Positions 1-6,860 of a DNA stretch of 15,000 nucleotides are shown here, piece after piece; position 1 is the stretch's first letter, and each line of letters opens with the position of its first letter. The notes beneath the pieces were generated by a model. That model was not told where the DNA came from. It saw only the letters and a program-made list of their open reading frames with translations, and made no database searches. This stretch comes from Nymphaea colorata (Eukaryota; Streptophyta; Magnoliopsida; Nymphaeales; Nymphaeaceae). The stretch is from positions 1 to 15,000 of the forward strand of contig NW_022205155.1 of the NCBI RefSeq assembly GCF_008831285.2, given 5' to 3'. Position numbers and translations under genes: made by a program.

Positions 1-136
1 ACATGCAACAATATTCATAACAAGTCACACTGCAGACAAAATCTCAATTCCTGCCTTCTTTGGGGAGGATAATTAAAACAATTCATGGTGATATACTTTA
101 ACGATCACACGACATTGACTGGTGTCTCTAAGGCCT
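1..136. other. Left flank, no feature seen
   Basis: AT-rich sequence with no open frame, RNA gene or repeat that I recognise. It is the original left flank of the hAT-like insertion. The matching right flank resumes at about 5366, after the nested MITE. Confidence 0.5.
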
Positions 137-144
137 GCTAAGGG
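137..144. repeat. Left 8-bp target-site duplication of hAT-like element
   Basis: The eight bases GCTAAGGG directly precede the TAGGGCTG terminus. The right copy reads CCTAA at 4160-4164 and continues as GGG at 5363-5365 on the far side of the MITE, a 7 of 8 match. An 8-bp duplication is the hallmark of the hAT superfamily. Confidence 0.7.
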
Positions 145-149
145 TAGGG

Positions 150-445
150 CTGCACACGAGCGAGCCGAGCCCGAGCTTGGCCAGCTCGAGCTCGACTCGA
201 TTAAAATTACTCGAGCTCGAACTCGACTCGAGCTCGAGTCGAGCTTCTTATATCAAGCTCGAGCTCGACTCGACTACACAAAGTCGAGCTCGAGCTCGAC
301 TCGATTAACCCAAATAACTCGTTAACTTTTTAACAATTTACTCGTTTAGCTCGTTTAGGCCGCGCTGGCTCGTTTAACTCGTTTAGGCCGGGCTGACTCG
401 TTTAACTCGTTTAGCCACTGACTCTTCCTTTAGCTCGTTTAAGGT
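150..445. repeat. Subterminal repeat array of the hAT-like element
   Basis: From 150 to about 310 the sequence is built from overlapping GAGCTCGA and CTCGACTCGA words, many palindromic. From about 320 to 440 it changes to repeats of CTCGTTTA with GGCCG spacers. The right arm (4104-4150) has the same words but far fewer. Clustered subterminal motifs are where hAT transposases bind in studied elements, so this is a plausible binding array. The left-right asymmetry is notable. The open frame at 122-325 is a product of these repeats. Confidence 0.65.
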
Positions 446-489
446 GTACATGATGAAATTTTGCTATCTTTTTCACTTCATTGTTATGT

Positions 490-520
490 AGCACGTGCAC
501 ATGCAGGGGAATGACGTGCA
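490..520 (+). repeat. 31-bp direct repeat, copy 1
   Basis: Starts AGCACGTGCACATGCAGG and recurs at 663-693 with a single mismatch. It contains a CACGTG core (the G-box hexamer) and a second ACGTG near its end. Exact spacing is 173 bp. Function unknown. Confidence 0.75.
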
Positions 521-662
521 CTTCATTTTTTACATTGTAATTGCAACTAGGTACTTACAGAGCAACCAATGGAAAGGAAGCCCATGTAAGGTTCAAAAGT
601 AAGGTTCCTATTTTAACAAAGCGGTTAATGACAGTATCGACAAGCCGAGGACATTCCATGAT

Positions 663-693
663 AGCACGTGCACATGCAGGAGAATGACGTGCA
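663..693 (+). repeat. 31-bp direct repeat, copy 2
   Basis: Second copy of the CACGTG-containing repeat at 490-520, differing at one base in the GGGGAA/GGAGAA stretch. The sequence between the copies does not look repeated. Confidence 0.75.
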
Positions 694-1068
694 AAAGCAA
701 TAAGGACAGGTAGAAGGTATTCCTGAGCGAGTCAGCAACAACATTGTGATCCATCTGAAAAACAATAACCACAAGCATGAGAAAACAGAAACAACATTAT
801 GTGCTTCAAAATCACAACAGGGTAGACACAACTAATGACTATAAAAAACTATTGCACATTCACTGATTCACTGATGACCCACATTAGTGGTATACATGGA
901 TCCTGCTTGGATGCAGCAAAGCTAAAAAGCAGACCTTGGGAAATGACTCCTAAAAAATTGCAGAGAACATATTGACCAATATGTGTGCAAGAAGGAGTCA
1001 CAGCAAGTTCCTAATTACACAGTTGAAACAAATTAGCACATGGAACAAGAAAATTCAATGAGAAAAAT
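694..1068. other. Interior of hAT-like element, no gene seen
   Basis: AT-rich sequence between the 31-bp repeat and the terminal exon on the opposite strand. If the minus-strand exons are transcribed, this would be 3' untranslated sequence or beyond. I see no convincing exon here; the short minus-strand frame at 625-831 spans the repeat and has no recognisable content. Confidence 0.4.
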
Positions 1069-1236
1069 TTATGGTAACCTCCATGAGTAGCGGATTCTTG
1101 GGATACCCCCATCCTCATCATCCTGCTGCAATTTCTGCAACCTCTGATCAGTCAAGACTCTAAGCACATGATGTTCAGGGCAAAAAAGAAGGTTCTTCAC
1201 AACTTCTGGGGTATGGACCAGAGTTTCAAAGTTCTT
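1069..1236 (-). pseudogene. Terminal-exon-like fragment with stop codon, gene unidentified
   Basis: On the minus strand a good acceptor (TTATTTACAG) precedes an open stretch of 55 codons that ends in TAA at 1069-1071. The frame also stays open upstream to 1329, so the exon could be longer. The peptide includes NFETLVHTPEVVKNLLF and ends in IRYSWRLP just before the stop. It is hydrophilic with a short acidic stretch (QQDDEDGG) and no membrane segment. The amino-acid composition looks like real protein rather than random translation. I do not recognise the family, and it does not resemble the C-terminus of MINIYO as I know it, so it may come from a different gene. It lies downstream, in the same orientation, of the two MINIYO exons. 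Whether it is a captured fragment or part of a transcribed chimera cannot be told from sequence. Confidence 0.5.
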
Positions 1237-1926
1237 CTGTAAATAATTGTTGAGGTTTTCGGGATTGTGAGAGAGACAAAGTAAAATTAAATGCTTCTCA
1301 ATTTGCACAATCAGTAAGTAAAGAATCATAGTACATGAAACAGAAAAATAAAGATAACAGTAAAAGAAAAGTATAAATGGTTTGCTTCATCAAGAATTTC
1401 AATATTTCAAAATATTGAAAGACATCTTCTCCAATCAATAAAAATATCATTGTCCAGCCATCTTACATCTGTTGTACTTAACAAAGCAACTAACAATAGA
1501 AACATATACAATACACAGACATAATTCCTTTTTATAATTTAGAAAATATGAATTAACTGTGGCATAATGAAGCACGTTTACATTGCATATCTACAAAGGA
1601 CATAAGCACCTACAAGAAGACAGCTTGGAGGAGGTTGCTGTAAGCCCATATAGCTTGTCAGACAATAGATATGTCAAGCGAAAGACAACCAGAAAGTTAG
1701 CAGACCATTTATACACTGTTGAACATTTATTTTTCCTTCTTCCAGAGAATGGTAACAAAGGATGCTAAAAGAAAATCCAGTGGAACAAATCCACCAAGTT
1801 TACAGATTATTTGACATGGCACCACATCTACTTTTGTTTCTTCCAAAGCTTCTTATGATAACCAAAAAAGACTAAAGAAAACTCAGTGAAGCAAATATTT
1901 ATGTGTACATATAATGAGACATCTAC
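1237..1926. other. Intron-like interval between terminal exon and MINIYO exon
   Basis: AT-rich sequence between two minus-strand exon-like segments, bounded by a GTAGAT donor (1921-1926) and a TTTACAG acceptor (1237-1243). The 61-codon plus-strand frame at 1583-1768 has no recognisable feature and I do not call it a gene. Confidence 0.4.
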
Positions 1927-2118
1927 CTTAAAGTTAAGATCAGTTCTGATTCTGGACCAATAGCGTAAGCCCAAAGAGCTTCACCAGTCAACAGAATCAT
2001 CACCATGTTGAGCGACACCAAGTTCGCAACCAGTTACATTTTGTGGTTGTAAATTGCACAAAGCCTGTTCAAGTACGACAGCCAAAAGTTGCAAAGCAAG
2101 AGCTCGCTGTCCTGGAAT
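1927..2118 (-). pseudogene. IYO: MINIYO/RPAP1 internal exon fragment, frameshifted
   Basis: The minus-strand peptide begins IPGQRALALQLLAVVL and continues for 45 codons to SVDW, where TGA stops the frame. One base later the frame resumes as EALWAYAIGPESELILTL and runs to a GTAGAT donor. The pattern PGQR.LALQLLA.VL..AL followed by DW.A.WAYA.GPE.EL.L.LR matches what I know of plant MINIYO, the homologue of RNA polymerase II-associated protein 1, which is involved in nuclear import or assembly of Pol II and in onset of differentiation. The acceptor is AAG rather than the commoner CAG. A single extra base after the DW codons destroys the frame. Lying inside a transposon beside only one other recognisable exon, it is very probably a captured, non-functional copy. 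Confidence 0.8.
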
Positions 2119-2242
2119 CTTGTCAAATGCAAATACAACAATGGAATCATAACTTTAGTAGACTATTGGTGACTATAACAGAACAGCTATAGAAGCAAAC
2201 AGAATATCAGGGCTCTGCTATGATACATGATCTGGTGCTCAC

Positions 2243-2305
2243 CATGCTTCTAACCAGAGATACTGCCTCCTTGATTGTATATCCAGCAGCTCCAGGGTCG
2301 CATGG
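2243..2305 (-). pseudogene. IYO: MINIYO/RPAP1 exon fragment upstream of the frameshifted exon
   Basis: Bounded on the minus strand by an ATGTAG acceptor and an ATG/GTGAGC donor. It encodes DPGAAGYTIKEAVSLVRSM in frame, preceded by two codons (PC) that differ from the usual residues as I know them. DPGAAGYTIKEAV is the conserved segment that directly precedes PGQR in plant MINIYO, and the phase joins the next exon at 2118 without a gap. The intron between them (2119-2242) is retained, so the fragment came from genomic DNA and not from a processed transcript. The rest of this protein of well over a thousand residues is absent from the element. Confidence 0.8.
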
Positions 2306-3816
2306 CTACATATGTGCATATCATTTTCTAATATCAAAAGCAAGAAAAAGTTTGAAGTTGTACATAGAAATAACCAACAAATGTTTACAAGATTAAACAA
2401 ATGACTCTGTCAATTAATAACTCACTTAACGACATTAAACTCTAGTACAAGCCAAGTTTAATGTGCATATATTGAATGGAAAGCACTTATCATAGCTAAC
2501 AAGTGAACGTGTGTTTTTATGTGTATCACTGAAATACTGAATACCATGAAGCGTGGATTCAAATAAGATCGAGAGAGACAGAGGGAGGAGAATGGGTGGT
2601 ATATAATACTTTTCAGTGCAAGCAATGAAGAACCAGCTGCAACACCAAGTGTGCTAGATGGGTGGTCAGCTGCAATAAATAAACATTTGCAATTTAAATA
2701 AATAAACTCACAAAACACAGCCAGCTGTCCAGTTAAACTCTTGATAAATAAAGAAAACTCACCTCTCTGTCAAGCACAATCCCTCTTGTTATCAACAAAA
2801 ACAGTTGCAACAGACCAATTTCTGCAATTTAAATTCCAAGCACAGACCTGTACATTGTTGATTTGTTCAATATAACAAATGGAAAGTATATCTATCAAAC
2901 AAGCTGGAAATTCTGAAAGATTATTCATAAAGAATTTATTTGTAATCCAGGAAAATGGTTAATAAAAAAAATCAAGCACGAGAACAGGTATACATGTTTC
3001 TCAAATCAGACATCAGCTGTTTTCAGCACGATTATCTAGCTAAGAATCAATTCTTAGATCTTTTTTCATGAACAAAAGTCTTTCTAGTGTAATCATCTTG
3101 CCAAGAATCAACTCTTAGATCTTTTTTCCATGAACAAATATCTTTCAAGCCTCAAACATTTGAAACTTTATGGGCTATTCATTTTTTAAGTCCCTGAAAT
3201 ACCTTGCGAGGTATATCTTGTAGCTCAAACCAACAAAAGTGACTTCTACTAACAAAAGAATATTAATATTCACATTCTGACAGACCATGCATCCTGCATA
3301 AACTGTTGAAAACTATAAAAAGAGGAAGGTAAAGTACAAAACACTTTTCTGGTTTATGTAAGCACCAAAAATTGGGCTAAGCCATAACTTTCTATGTTGA
3401 CGGAAGAACTGCACAAAACACTGCATTTTCTGGCAAAATCCCGTCTGAAGACAATGTGTTAACATTCAAATCAGTTGTTATACACTAGATCACAACTGTG
3501 TTAGGAATCCAACAAGAAATGGGGTAAAAAACAGATGAAATCGCTAGAAAATCAACTACAACAATAGCCGATCCTGTTCACGGTTTTGGGTGAAAGATCC
3601 ATCGAGATTATTCCTTTAACTCTTAAAAGAAACATAAAACCTATCTACATAACACCCATATCGTTATCATAAATGAATCCCCAAAAATAACTACATAACA
3701 TCAACAAACTCCAGTTACATGCACGCGAAGATAGATATTCTAAGTCTATCAACTACATGTTCAAGATGGGAGAACTAGAGTGACAGAACTGGAGACTGAG
3801 AAGTGGAAGACCTCAC
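2306..3816. other. Long intron-like or spacer interior of hAT-like element
   Basis: AT-rich, with many poly-T and poly-A runs and no frame I can assign. It holds the 61-bp tandem duplication at about 3030-3151. A possible 60-bp exon at 2610-2669 (minus) has a strong acceptor but a weak donor and no recognised peptide. If the exons on either side are spliced together, this interval would be one large first intron. Confidence 0.4.
3030..3151. repeat. Tandem duplication of about 61 bp
   Basis: AAGAATCAATTCTTAGATC with its following poly-T and CATGAACAAA recurs 61 bp later, at 3042 and 3103, with a few substitutions and a one-base indel. The preceding ATTATCT/AATCATCT also aligns. It contains a short palindrome, AAGAATCAATTCTT in copy 1, that is broken in copy 2. 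This is a local duplication with no assigned role. Confidence 0.65.
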
Positions 3817-4080
3817 CTTGAGCTGAAGGCAGAGCAGCCGACTGACCTTGAAGGCTGAAGTGGCCCATGGACGCGGCCCGCGGATGACTGGTTCCTCCTG
3901 CAGATGTCGGAGACTCCCAGACGGGAGAACTAGAGAAGAGAGGAGAAGGAAAAGTCGGAGAGACCGAGAGGCGTCCGCATCAGGCGAGAGAGGGAGAGTC
4001 GGAGAGAGCTCAGAGAGGGAGAAGTGAGAATGAAAACGAAAAAAGGAAATGAGGAAACCCTAAAATTTTTCTCGCTTTGG
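3817..4080 (-). other. 5' leader and first-exon-like segment of a captured gene
   Basis: On the minus strand this segment is CT-rich, begins close to AGGGTTTCC (4050-4065), which is like the AAACCCT boxes of many plant 5' leaders, and has much higher GC than its surroundings. An ATG at 3866-3868 opens a 17-codon frame (MGHFSLQGQSAALPSAQ) that runs into a CAAG/GTGAGG donor at 3816/3817. An earlier ATG near 4000 opens a short upstream frame ending near 3930. The segment resembles a housekeeping-type promoter-proximal exon. The source gene is not identified, and it is not the MINIYO N-terminus as I know it. Its position upstream of the MINIYO exons in the same orientation suggests a chimera. Confidence 0.4.
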
Positions 4081-4103
4081 CGCTTTCTCATCTGAACATA
4101 AGC

Positions 4104-4159
4104 AGCTCGTTTAAACATACGAGTCGAGCTCGAGTAGCTCGACTCGTTGAACAGCCCTA
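4104..4159 (-). repeat. Right terminal and subterminal sequence of hAT-like element
   Basis: Contains CTCGTTTAAAC and GAGTCGAGCTCGAGTAGCTCG words like those in the left arm, ending CAGCCCTA at 4159. Read inward it mirrors the left terminus at its first eight bases, then loosely. Confidence 0.65.
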
Positions 4160-4161
4160 CC

Positions 4162-4164
4162 TAA
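4162..4164. repeat. TAA target duplication, left copy, of MITE
   Basis: TAA directly precedes the GGGGCCGTTTGATG terminus and recurs as TAA at 5360-5362 directly after the opposite terminus. A 3-bp TAA/TTA duplication is diagnostic of PIF/Harbinger (Tourist-like) elements. Confidence 0.75.
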
Positions 4165-4356
4165 GGGGCCGTTTGATGCCCTGGAAATCCATTGTAGCAG
4201 TGGAAAAAAATTTCAAAATTTTAAAATTTTTCCTTCTCATCAAACTTAGAATTTTTTTTTTTTACTGTTAAAAGTGGAAACGGCAAAATATTTCTGGAAA
4301 AATTTTTCCAGCCAGAGGGATGGAAAAAATTTTCATGAAATATTTTTGTGACAGTT

Positions 4357-4464
4357 GGAGGAGGAAGGGAAGGAAGGAGGGAGGAGGAAGGAGGAGGAGG
4401 AAGGGAAGGAAGGAGGGAGGAGGAAGGAGGAGGAGGAAGGGAAGGAAGGAGGGAGGAGGAAGGG
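4357..4464 (+). repeat. 36-bp purine tandem repeat, three copies
   Basis: The word AAGGGAAGGAAGGAGGG recurs at 4365, 4401 and 4437, an exact 36-bp period, built only of G and A. The copies look identical, implying recent or ongoing expansion. Confidence 0.85.
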
Positions 4465-4935
4465 AAGGATGGAGGAGAAAGAAGGGGAGGAGGGCACGGT
4501 GAGGAGGGAAGGAGAAGAGGGGAAGAGGCACAGCGAGGAGGGAAGGAGAAGAGGGCACGAGGAGGGAAGGGGAAGAGGGGAAGAAGGGGAAGTAGGGGAG
4601 GAGGGAAGGAGAAGAGGGAAGAGGGGAAGAAGGGGAGGAGGGCACACGAGGGGAAGGGGAAGAAGGAAGGAGGGCACGCGAGGGGAAGGAGAAGAGGGGA
4701 AGAAGGGGAAGAGGAGAAGAGGGGAAGAAGGGGAGGATGGCACGAGGAGGGAAGGAGAAGAGGGGAAGAAGGGAAGAAGGGAAAGAGGGAGAAGAGGGGA
4801 AGAGGGGAAGAAGGGAAAGAGGGAGAAGAGGGGAAGAGGGGAAGAAGGGGAGGAGGGCACGCAAGGGGAAGGAGAAGAGGGGAAGAAGGGGAAGAAGGGG
4901 AAGAGGGAGAAGAGGGGAAGAAGGGGAGGAGGGCA
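4465..4935 (+). repeat. Degenerate GGGGAAGA-type purine repeat field
   Basis: Runs of GGGGAAGAAGGGG and GGAGAAGAGGGG interrupted at intervals by GGCACGCGAG-like words, which gives a higher-order periodicity. The strand is almost pure purine. Several stretches fit a G-quadruplex pattern, for example four G-runs at 4879-4907 with loops of four or five bases. Confidence 0.8.
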
Positions 4936-4993
4936 CGCCAGGGCACCTCCCCACGTCCCCCGCCGCCGCCGCCAATGGCACCGCCTGACGCCT

Positions 4994-5196
4994 CTTCCCC
5001 AAAATCCTCCCTCCTTCCTTTCCCTTCCCTTCTTCCTCCTCCTTCCCTTCCCTTCCCTTCTTCCTCCTCCTCCCTTCTCTTCCCTTCTTCCTCCTTCTTC
5101 CTCCTCCCTCCTTCCCTTCCCTTCCCTTCCCTTCTTCCTCCTCCTCCTCCTCCTTCCCTTCCCTTCCCTTCCCTTCCCTTTCCTTCCCTTCTTCCA
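4994..5196 (+). repeat. CCCTTCC-type pyrimidine repeat arm
   Basis: Almost pure C and T, built of TTCCC and TCCTCC words. It is the approximate reverse complement of the purine field at 4357-4935, so together they form a long imperfect inverted repeat about a GC-rich hinge. Confidence 0.8.
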
Positions 5197-5295
5197 TTTC
5201 TACCAAACGACGAAATTTCTTTCCGGAAAAATATTTCTTACTTAACAAACACAAGCTTGTTTTGGAAATATGAAATTTTTTTTCCTATTTCTCAA

Positions 5296-5317
5296 TTCCA
5301 GAAATATATTTCTGGAA
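5296..5317. repeat. 22-bp perfect palindrome in MITE right arm
   Basis: A 22-base self-complementary stretch with TTCCAGAAA and TTTCTGGAA halves about an ATAT centre. A related but imperfect palindrome (TGGAAAAATTTTTCCA) lies in the left arm near 4294-4310. Confidence 0.8.
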
Positions 5318-5365
5318 ATTTTTTTCCGTTTCCATGGTTTCCAGCCATCAAACGGCCCCTAAGGG

Positions 5366-6535
5366 TGCCCGCATGACTAATCCAGCAATTGAGCAGGCGA
5401 GGGAATATGACAAGATATGACATCACACAAACCCAAAAAACCCAAACAAGGGAAGGTGTATGGGCGCCCTTCAGGAAAACAAAACATGCCGTGTTTATAG
5501 CCAACGGTGGTGCCTAGCCATGCGCCAGCTATGGTCTGGCTAGGTATGCCATAGCTCGATCATGGCTGACTGGCCATAGGCAGTCGCTGGCCACTGGCAA
5601 AATAGTTAGGAAGACAAAAACTGCTCAAGCTATTGCCACTATTCAGCATGCAGATGGCATATGTCACGTCAATTTCTCTAAAAACAAGCCCCAAAAGGCT
5701 ATTTCACAAACTGGCTGATTGTGGGTTTGTAAAATATCCGCATCTGTGCCGTTTTTCATCAAGCAAAAATGCCAATACATAAAGCACTAGAAAAAGGCAC
5801 GATTCCTAGAATATGGCACAAAGTTACATATTTACCGAATCAAAATCTATTCCATAGGCAAAAGGCAAACCCCAGCGCACCATTCCTGAAATAAACTCTG
5901 ATTTTTAACTTTTTAACCGTCTAAAAATTGCCAAACAACTGCTCCGAAGATCACCAGCTTCTCCTCCTCTCTTGGCCAACCCCCCTTTCCAACTCTCTCC
6001 CTCTCTTCTCTCTCCTTTTCCCTCTCTTTCTCTCCCTTTCTCTTCCTCTTCCTCACGGTGGCGAATGGAGGTCCCGCAAGCTTGAATTGTTTTTTTTTTC
6101 AATTATAATATATAATTTCTTATCTTTGTACATTTTATCTCAGAAATTTTTAATTATGATTTACCTTCAATTAAGCATAAATTAATTAATGTTAATTTAT
6201 ACTTAACTCATAATTAAGCATATCTTAACCTTACTCAAGATCACTAATCTCCTGATTAACCAATTTACTAATTCACACATTATCTTACAGCTAAATTCCT
6301 TAAGGGTACCCAATATTTTAAAATAAGCAGCTCGTTCGTTCATAGATGTCGCATTTATATTTTCCAAAATTCTCTAAAGAACTCAAACTTCCACAAATCA
6401 ATTCTTCGCCATACGTGATTGAATGTCAGCATGGTTAGTGTCATTGGAAAGCTTATTACAAGTACTAATCTCATCTAGAGACAGTAGTCTAGGAGAAAGT
6501 TGCCCACTAAAATTAGCAATATATAAGAAGCAGCT
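5366..6535. other. Spacer with CT-rich tract, no gene seen
   Basis: Right flank of the nested insertions. 5366-5950 has no recognisable coding content. 5955-6054 is a strongly pyrimidine-rich stretch (CTCTCTCCCTCTC words) ending CACGGTGGCGAATGGAGGTCCCGCAAG, which could be a remnant 5' leader on the plus strand, but its only frame has no recognisable product. 6085-6400 is very AT-rich with TTAATTA words. The minus-strand frame at 5905-6102 is the shadow of the CT tract. Confidence 0.45.
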
Positions 6536-6588
6536 TATATATATATATACACACACACACACACGCACACATACACACACACACACAT
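6536..6588. repeat. Compound TA/CA microsatellite
   Basis: TA dinucleotides (6536-6550) run into CA dinucleotides with a few interruptions (CG, TA) and end before CATGG. A poly-A run of about 13 follows at 6594-6607. Short frames crossing it on both strands are spurious. Confidence 0.9.
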
Positions 6589-6620
6589 GGCTTAAAAAAA
6601 AAAAAACTTGTAGTATGGAG

Positions 6621-6667
6621 TGTTACATTTTCTACCACCCTTAGAAAAAGTTTGCCCTCGAGATTTC
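6621..6667 (-). other. Probable polypurine tract and 3' LTR start of chromovirus remnant
   Basis: Read on the minus strand, the sequence after the polyprotein stop runs through TTCTAAGGGTGGTAGAA and then TGTAACACTCC starting at 6627. A G/A-rich tract followed by TGTAACA is the usual layout at the 3' end of plant Ty3/gypsy elements. The LTR would extend left from 6627 but is quickly lost in the poly-A and microsatellite, so its other end cannot be set. Confidence 0.45.
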
Positions 6668-6860
6668 CTAAGGGTGAGAAAATAGTGTGGATATCGAGAT
6701 TGCATCTTTTGCTTTAGGCTCCCATGTGCACTCTGTCACTCCATGATGCAGCCATTCAACTTTAACAATTGGGATCATCTTGGTCCTCAGCACCTGCTCT
6801 TGCTGATCACATGGCTAGGGTCAGTACATATCACTGAAACATCGATACAACAAAAAAAAT
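6668..6860 (-). pseudogene. Chromovirus polyprotein C-terminus (chromodomain-like tail), decayed
   Basis: The minus-strand frame ending in TAG at 6668-6670 contains QEQVLRTKMIPIVKVEWLHH and then GVTECTWEPK. This matches the C-terminal tail of Ty3/gypsy integrases (..VLR.K.IP.VKV.W..H....TWE..), where the chromodomain-like region ends the polyprotein. Just upstream, in another frame, DPSHVI appears (about 6813-6830), a motif that normally lies some 20 residues before the tail, so a short internal deletion has shifted the frame. Homology fades near 6850-6860 at a run of A. It lies head to head with the plus-strand integrase remnant that starts near 6861, although in an intact element both are parts of one polyprotein on one strand. 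Confidence 0.68.

Larger units (their letters stand above)
145..4159. mobile_element. Non-autonomous hAT-like transposon carrying gene fragments
   Basis: The left end starts TAGGGCTGCACACGAGC. The right end, read inward on the minus strand, starts TAGGGCTGTTCAACGAG. The shared 8-bp tip fits the hAT terminal pattern (YAGGG), and both arms continue into GAGCTCGA-type subterminal repeats. Flanking 8-bp duplications (137-144; 4160-4164 plus 5363-5365) support the ends. The 4,015-bp interior has no frame resembling a hAT transposase or its dimerisation domain, so mobility would have depended on another copy. Instead it holds spliced-gene fragments on the minus strand (3817-4080, 2243-2305, 1927-2118, 1069-1236). 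Seen: termini, duplication, exons. Known: 8-bp duplication in hAT. Inferred: capture of host sequence by the transposon. Confidence 0.72.
4165..5359. mobile_element. Tourist/Harbinger-like MITE with expanded purine/pyrimidine core
   Basis: Both ends read GGGGCCGTTTGATG inward, a perfect 14-bp terminal inverted repeat. Looser similarity continues (CTGGAAA, then poly-A and TTTC words on both arms). TAA duplications flank it. At 1,195 bp it is long for a MITE because the centre is a repeat field: purine-rich 4357-4935, a GC-rich hinge around 4936-4993 and pyrimidine-rich 4994-5196. No transposase is present. The 175-342 codon frames on both strands in this interval are low-complexity translations of the repeat (Arg/Gly/Glu one way, Ser/Pro/Leu the other) and are not genes. 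Confidence 0.82.

Noticed and set aside
490-693. 31-bp repeats as target duplications of an inserted 140-bp element
   Set aside because: A 31-bp duplication is too long for known plant DNA transposons, and the interior has no terminal repeats.
1583-1768. 61-codon plus-strand frame
   Set aside because: Lies in an intron-like AT-rich interval with no recognisable content, and opposite to the supported exon strand.
2610-2669. Possible 60-bp minus-strand exon (peptide DHPSSTLGVAAGSSLLALK)
   Set aside because: The acceptor TTTATTTATTGCAG is strong, but the donor GAAAA/GTATTA is weak, and I recognise no family. Not enough to call an exon.
4221-5376. Several long open frames (175-342 codons) on both strands
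   Set aside because: They translate the purine/pyrimidine repeat into low-complexity Arg/Gly/Glu or Ser/Pro/Leu strings, overlap each other in many frames, and run through MITE termini. No domain is present.
5905-6102. 65-codon minus-strand frame rich in Glu, Arg and Gly
   Set aside because: It is the complement of the CT-rich tract; composition alone explains the open frame.
6325-6345. ATAAGCAGCTCGTT shared with the hAT right arm near 4098
   Set aside because: A 14-base match with no continuation; no terminal TAGGGCTG or target duplication nearby. Probably chance.
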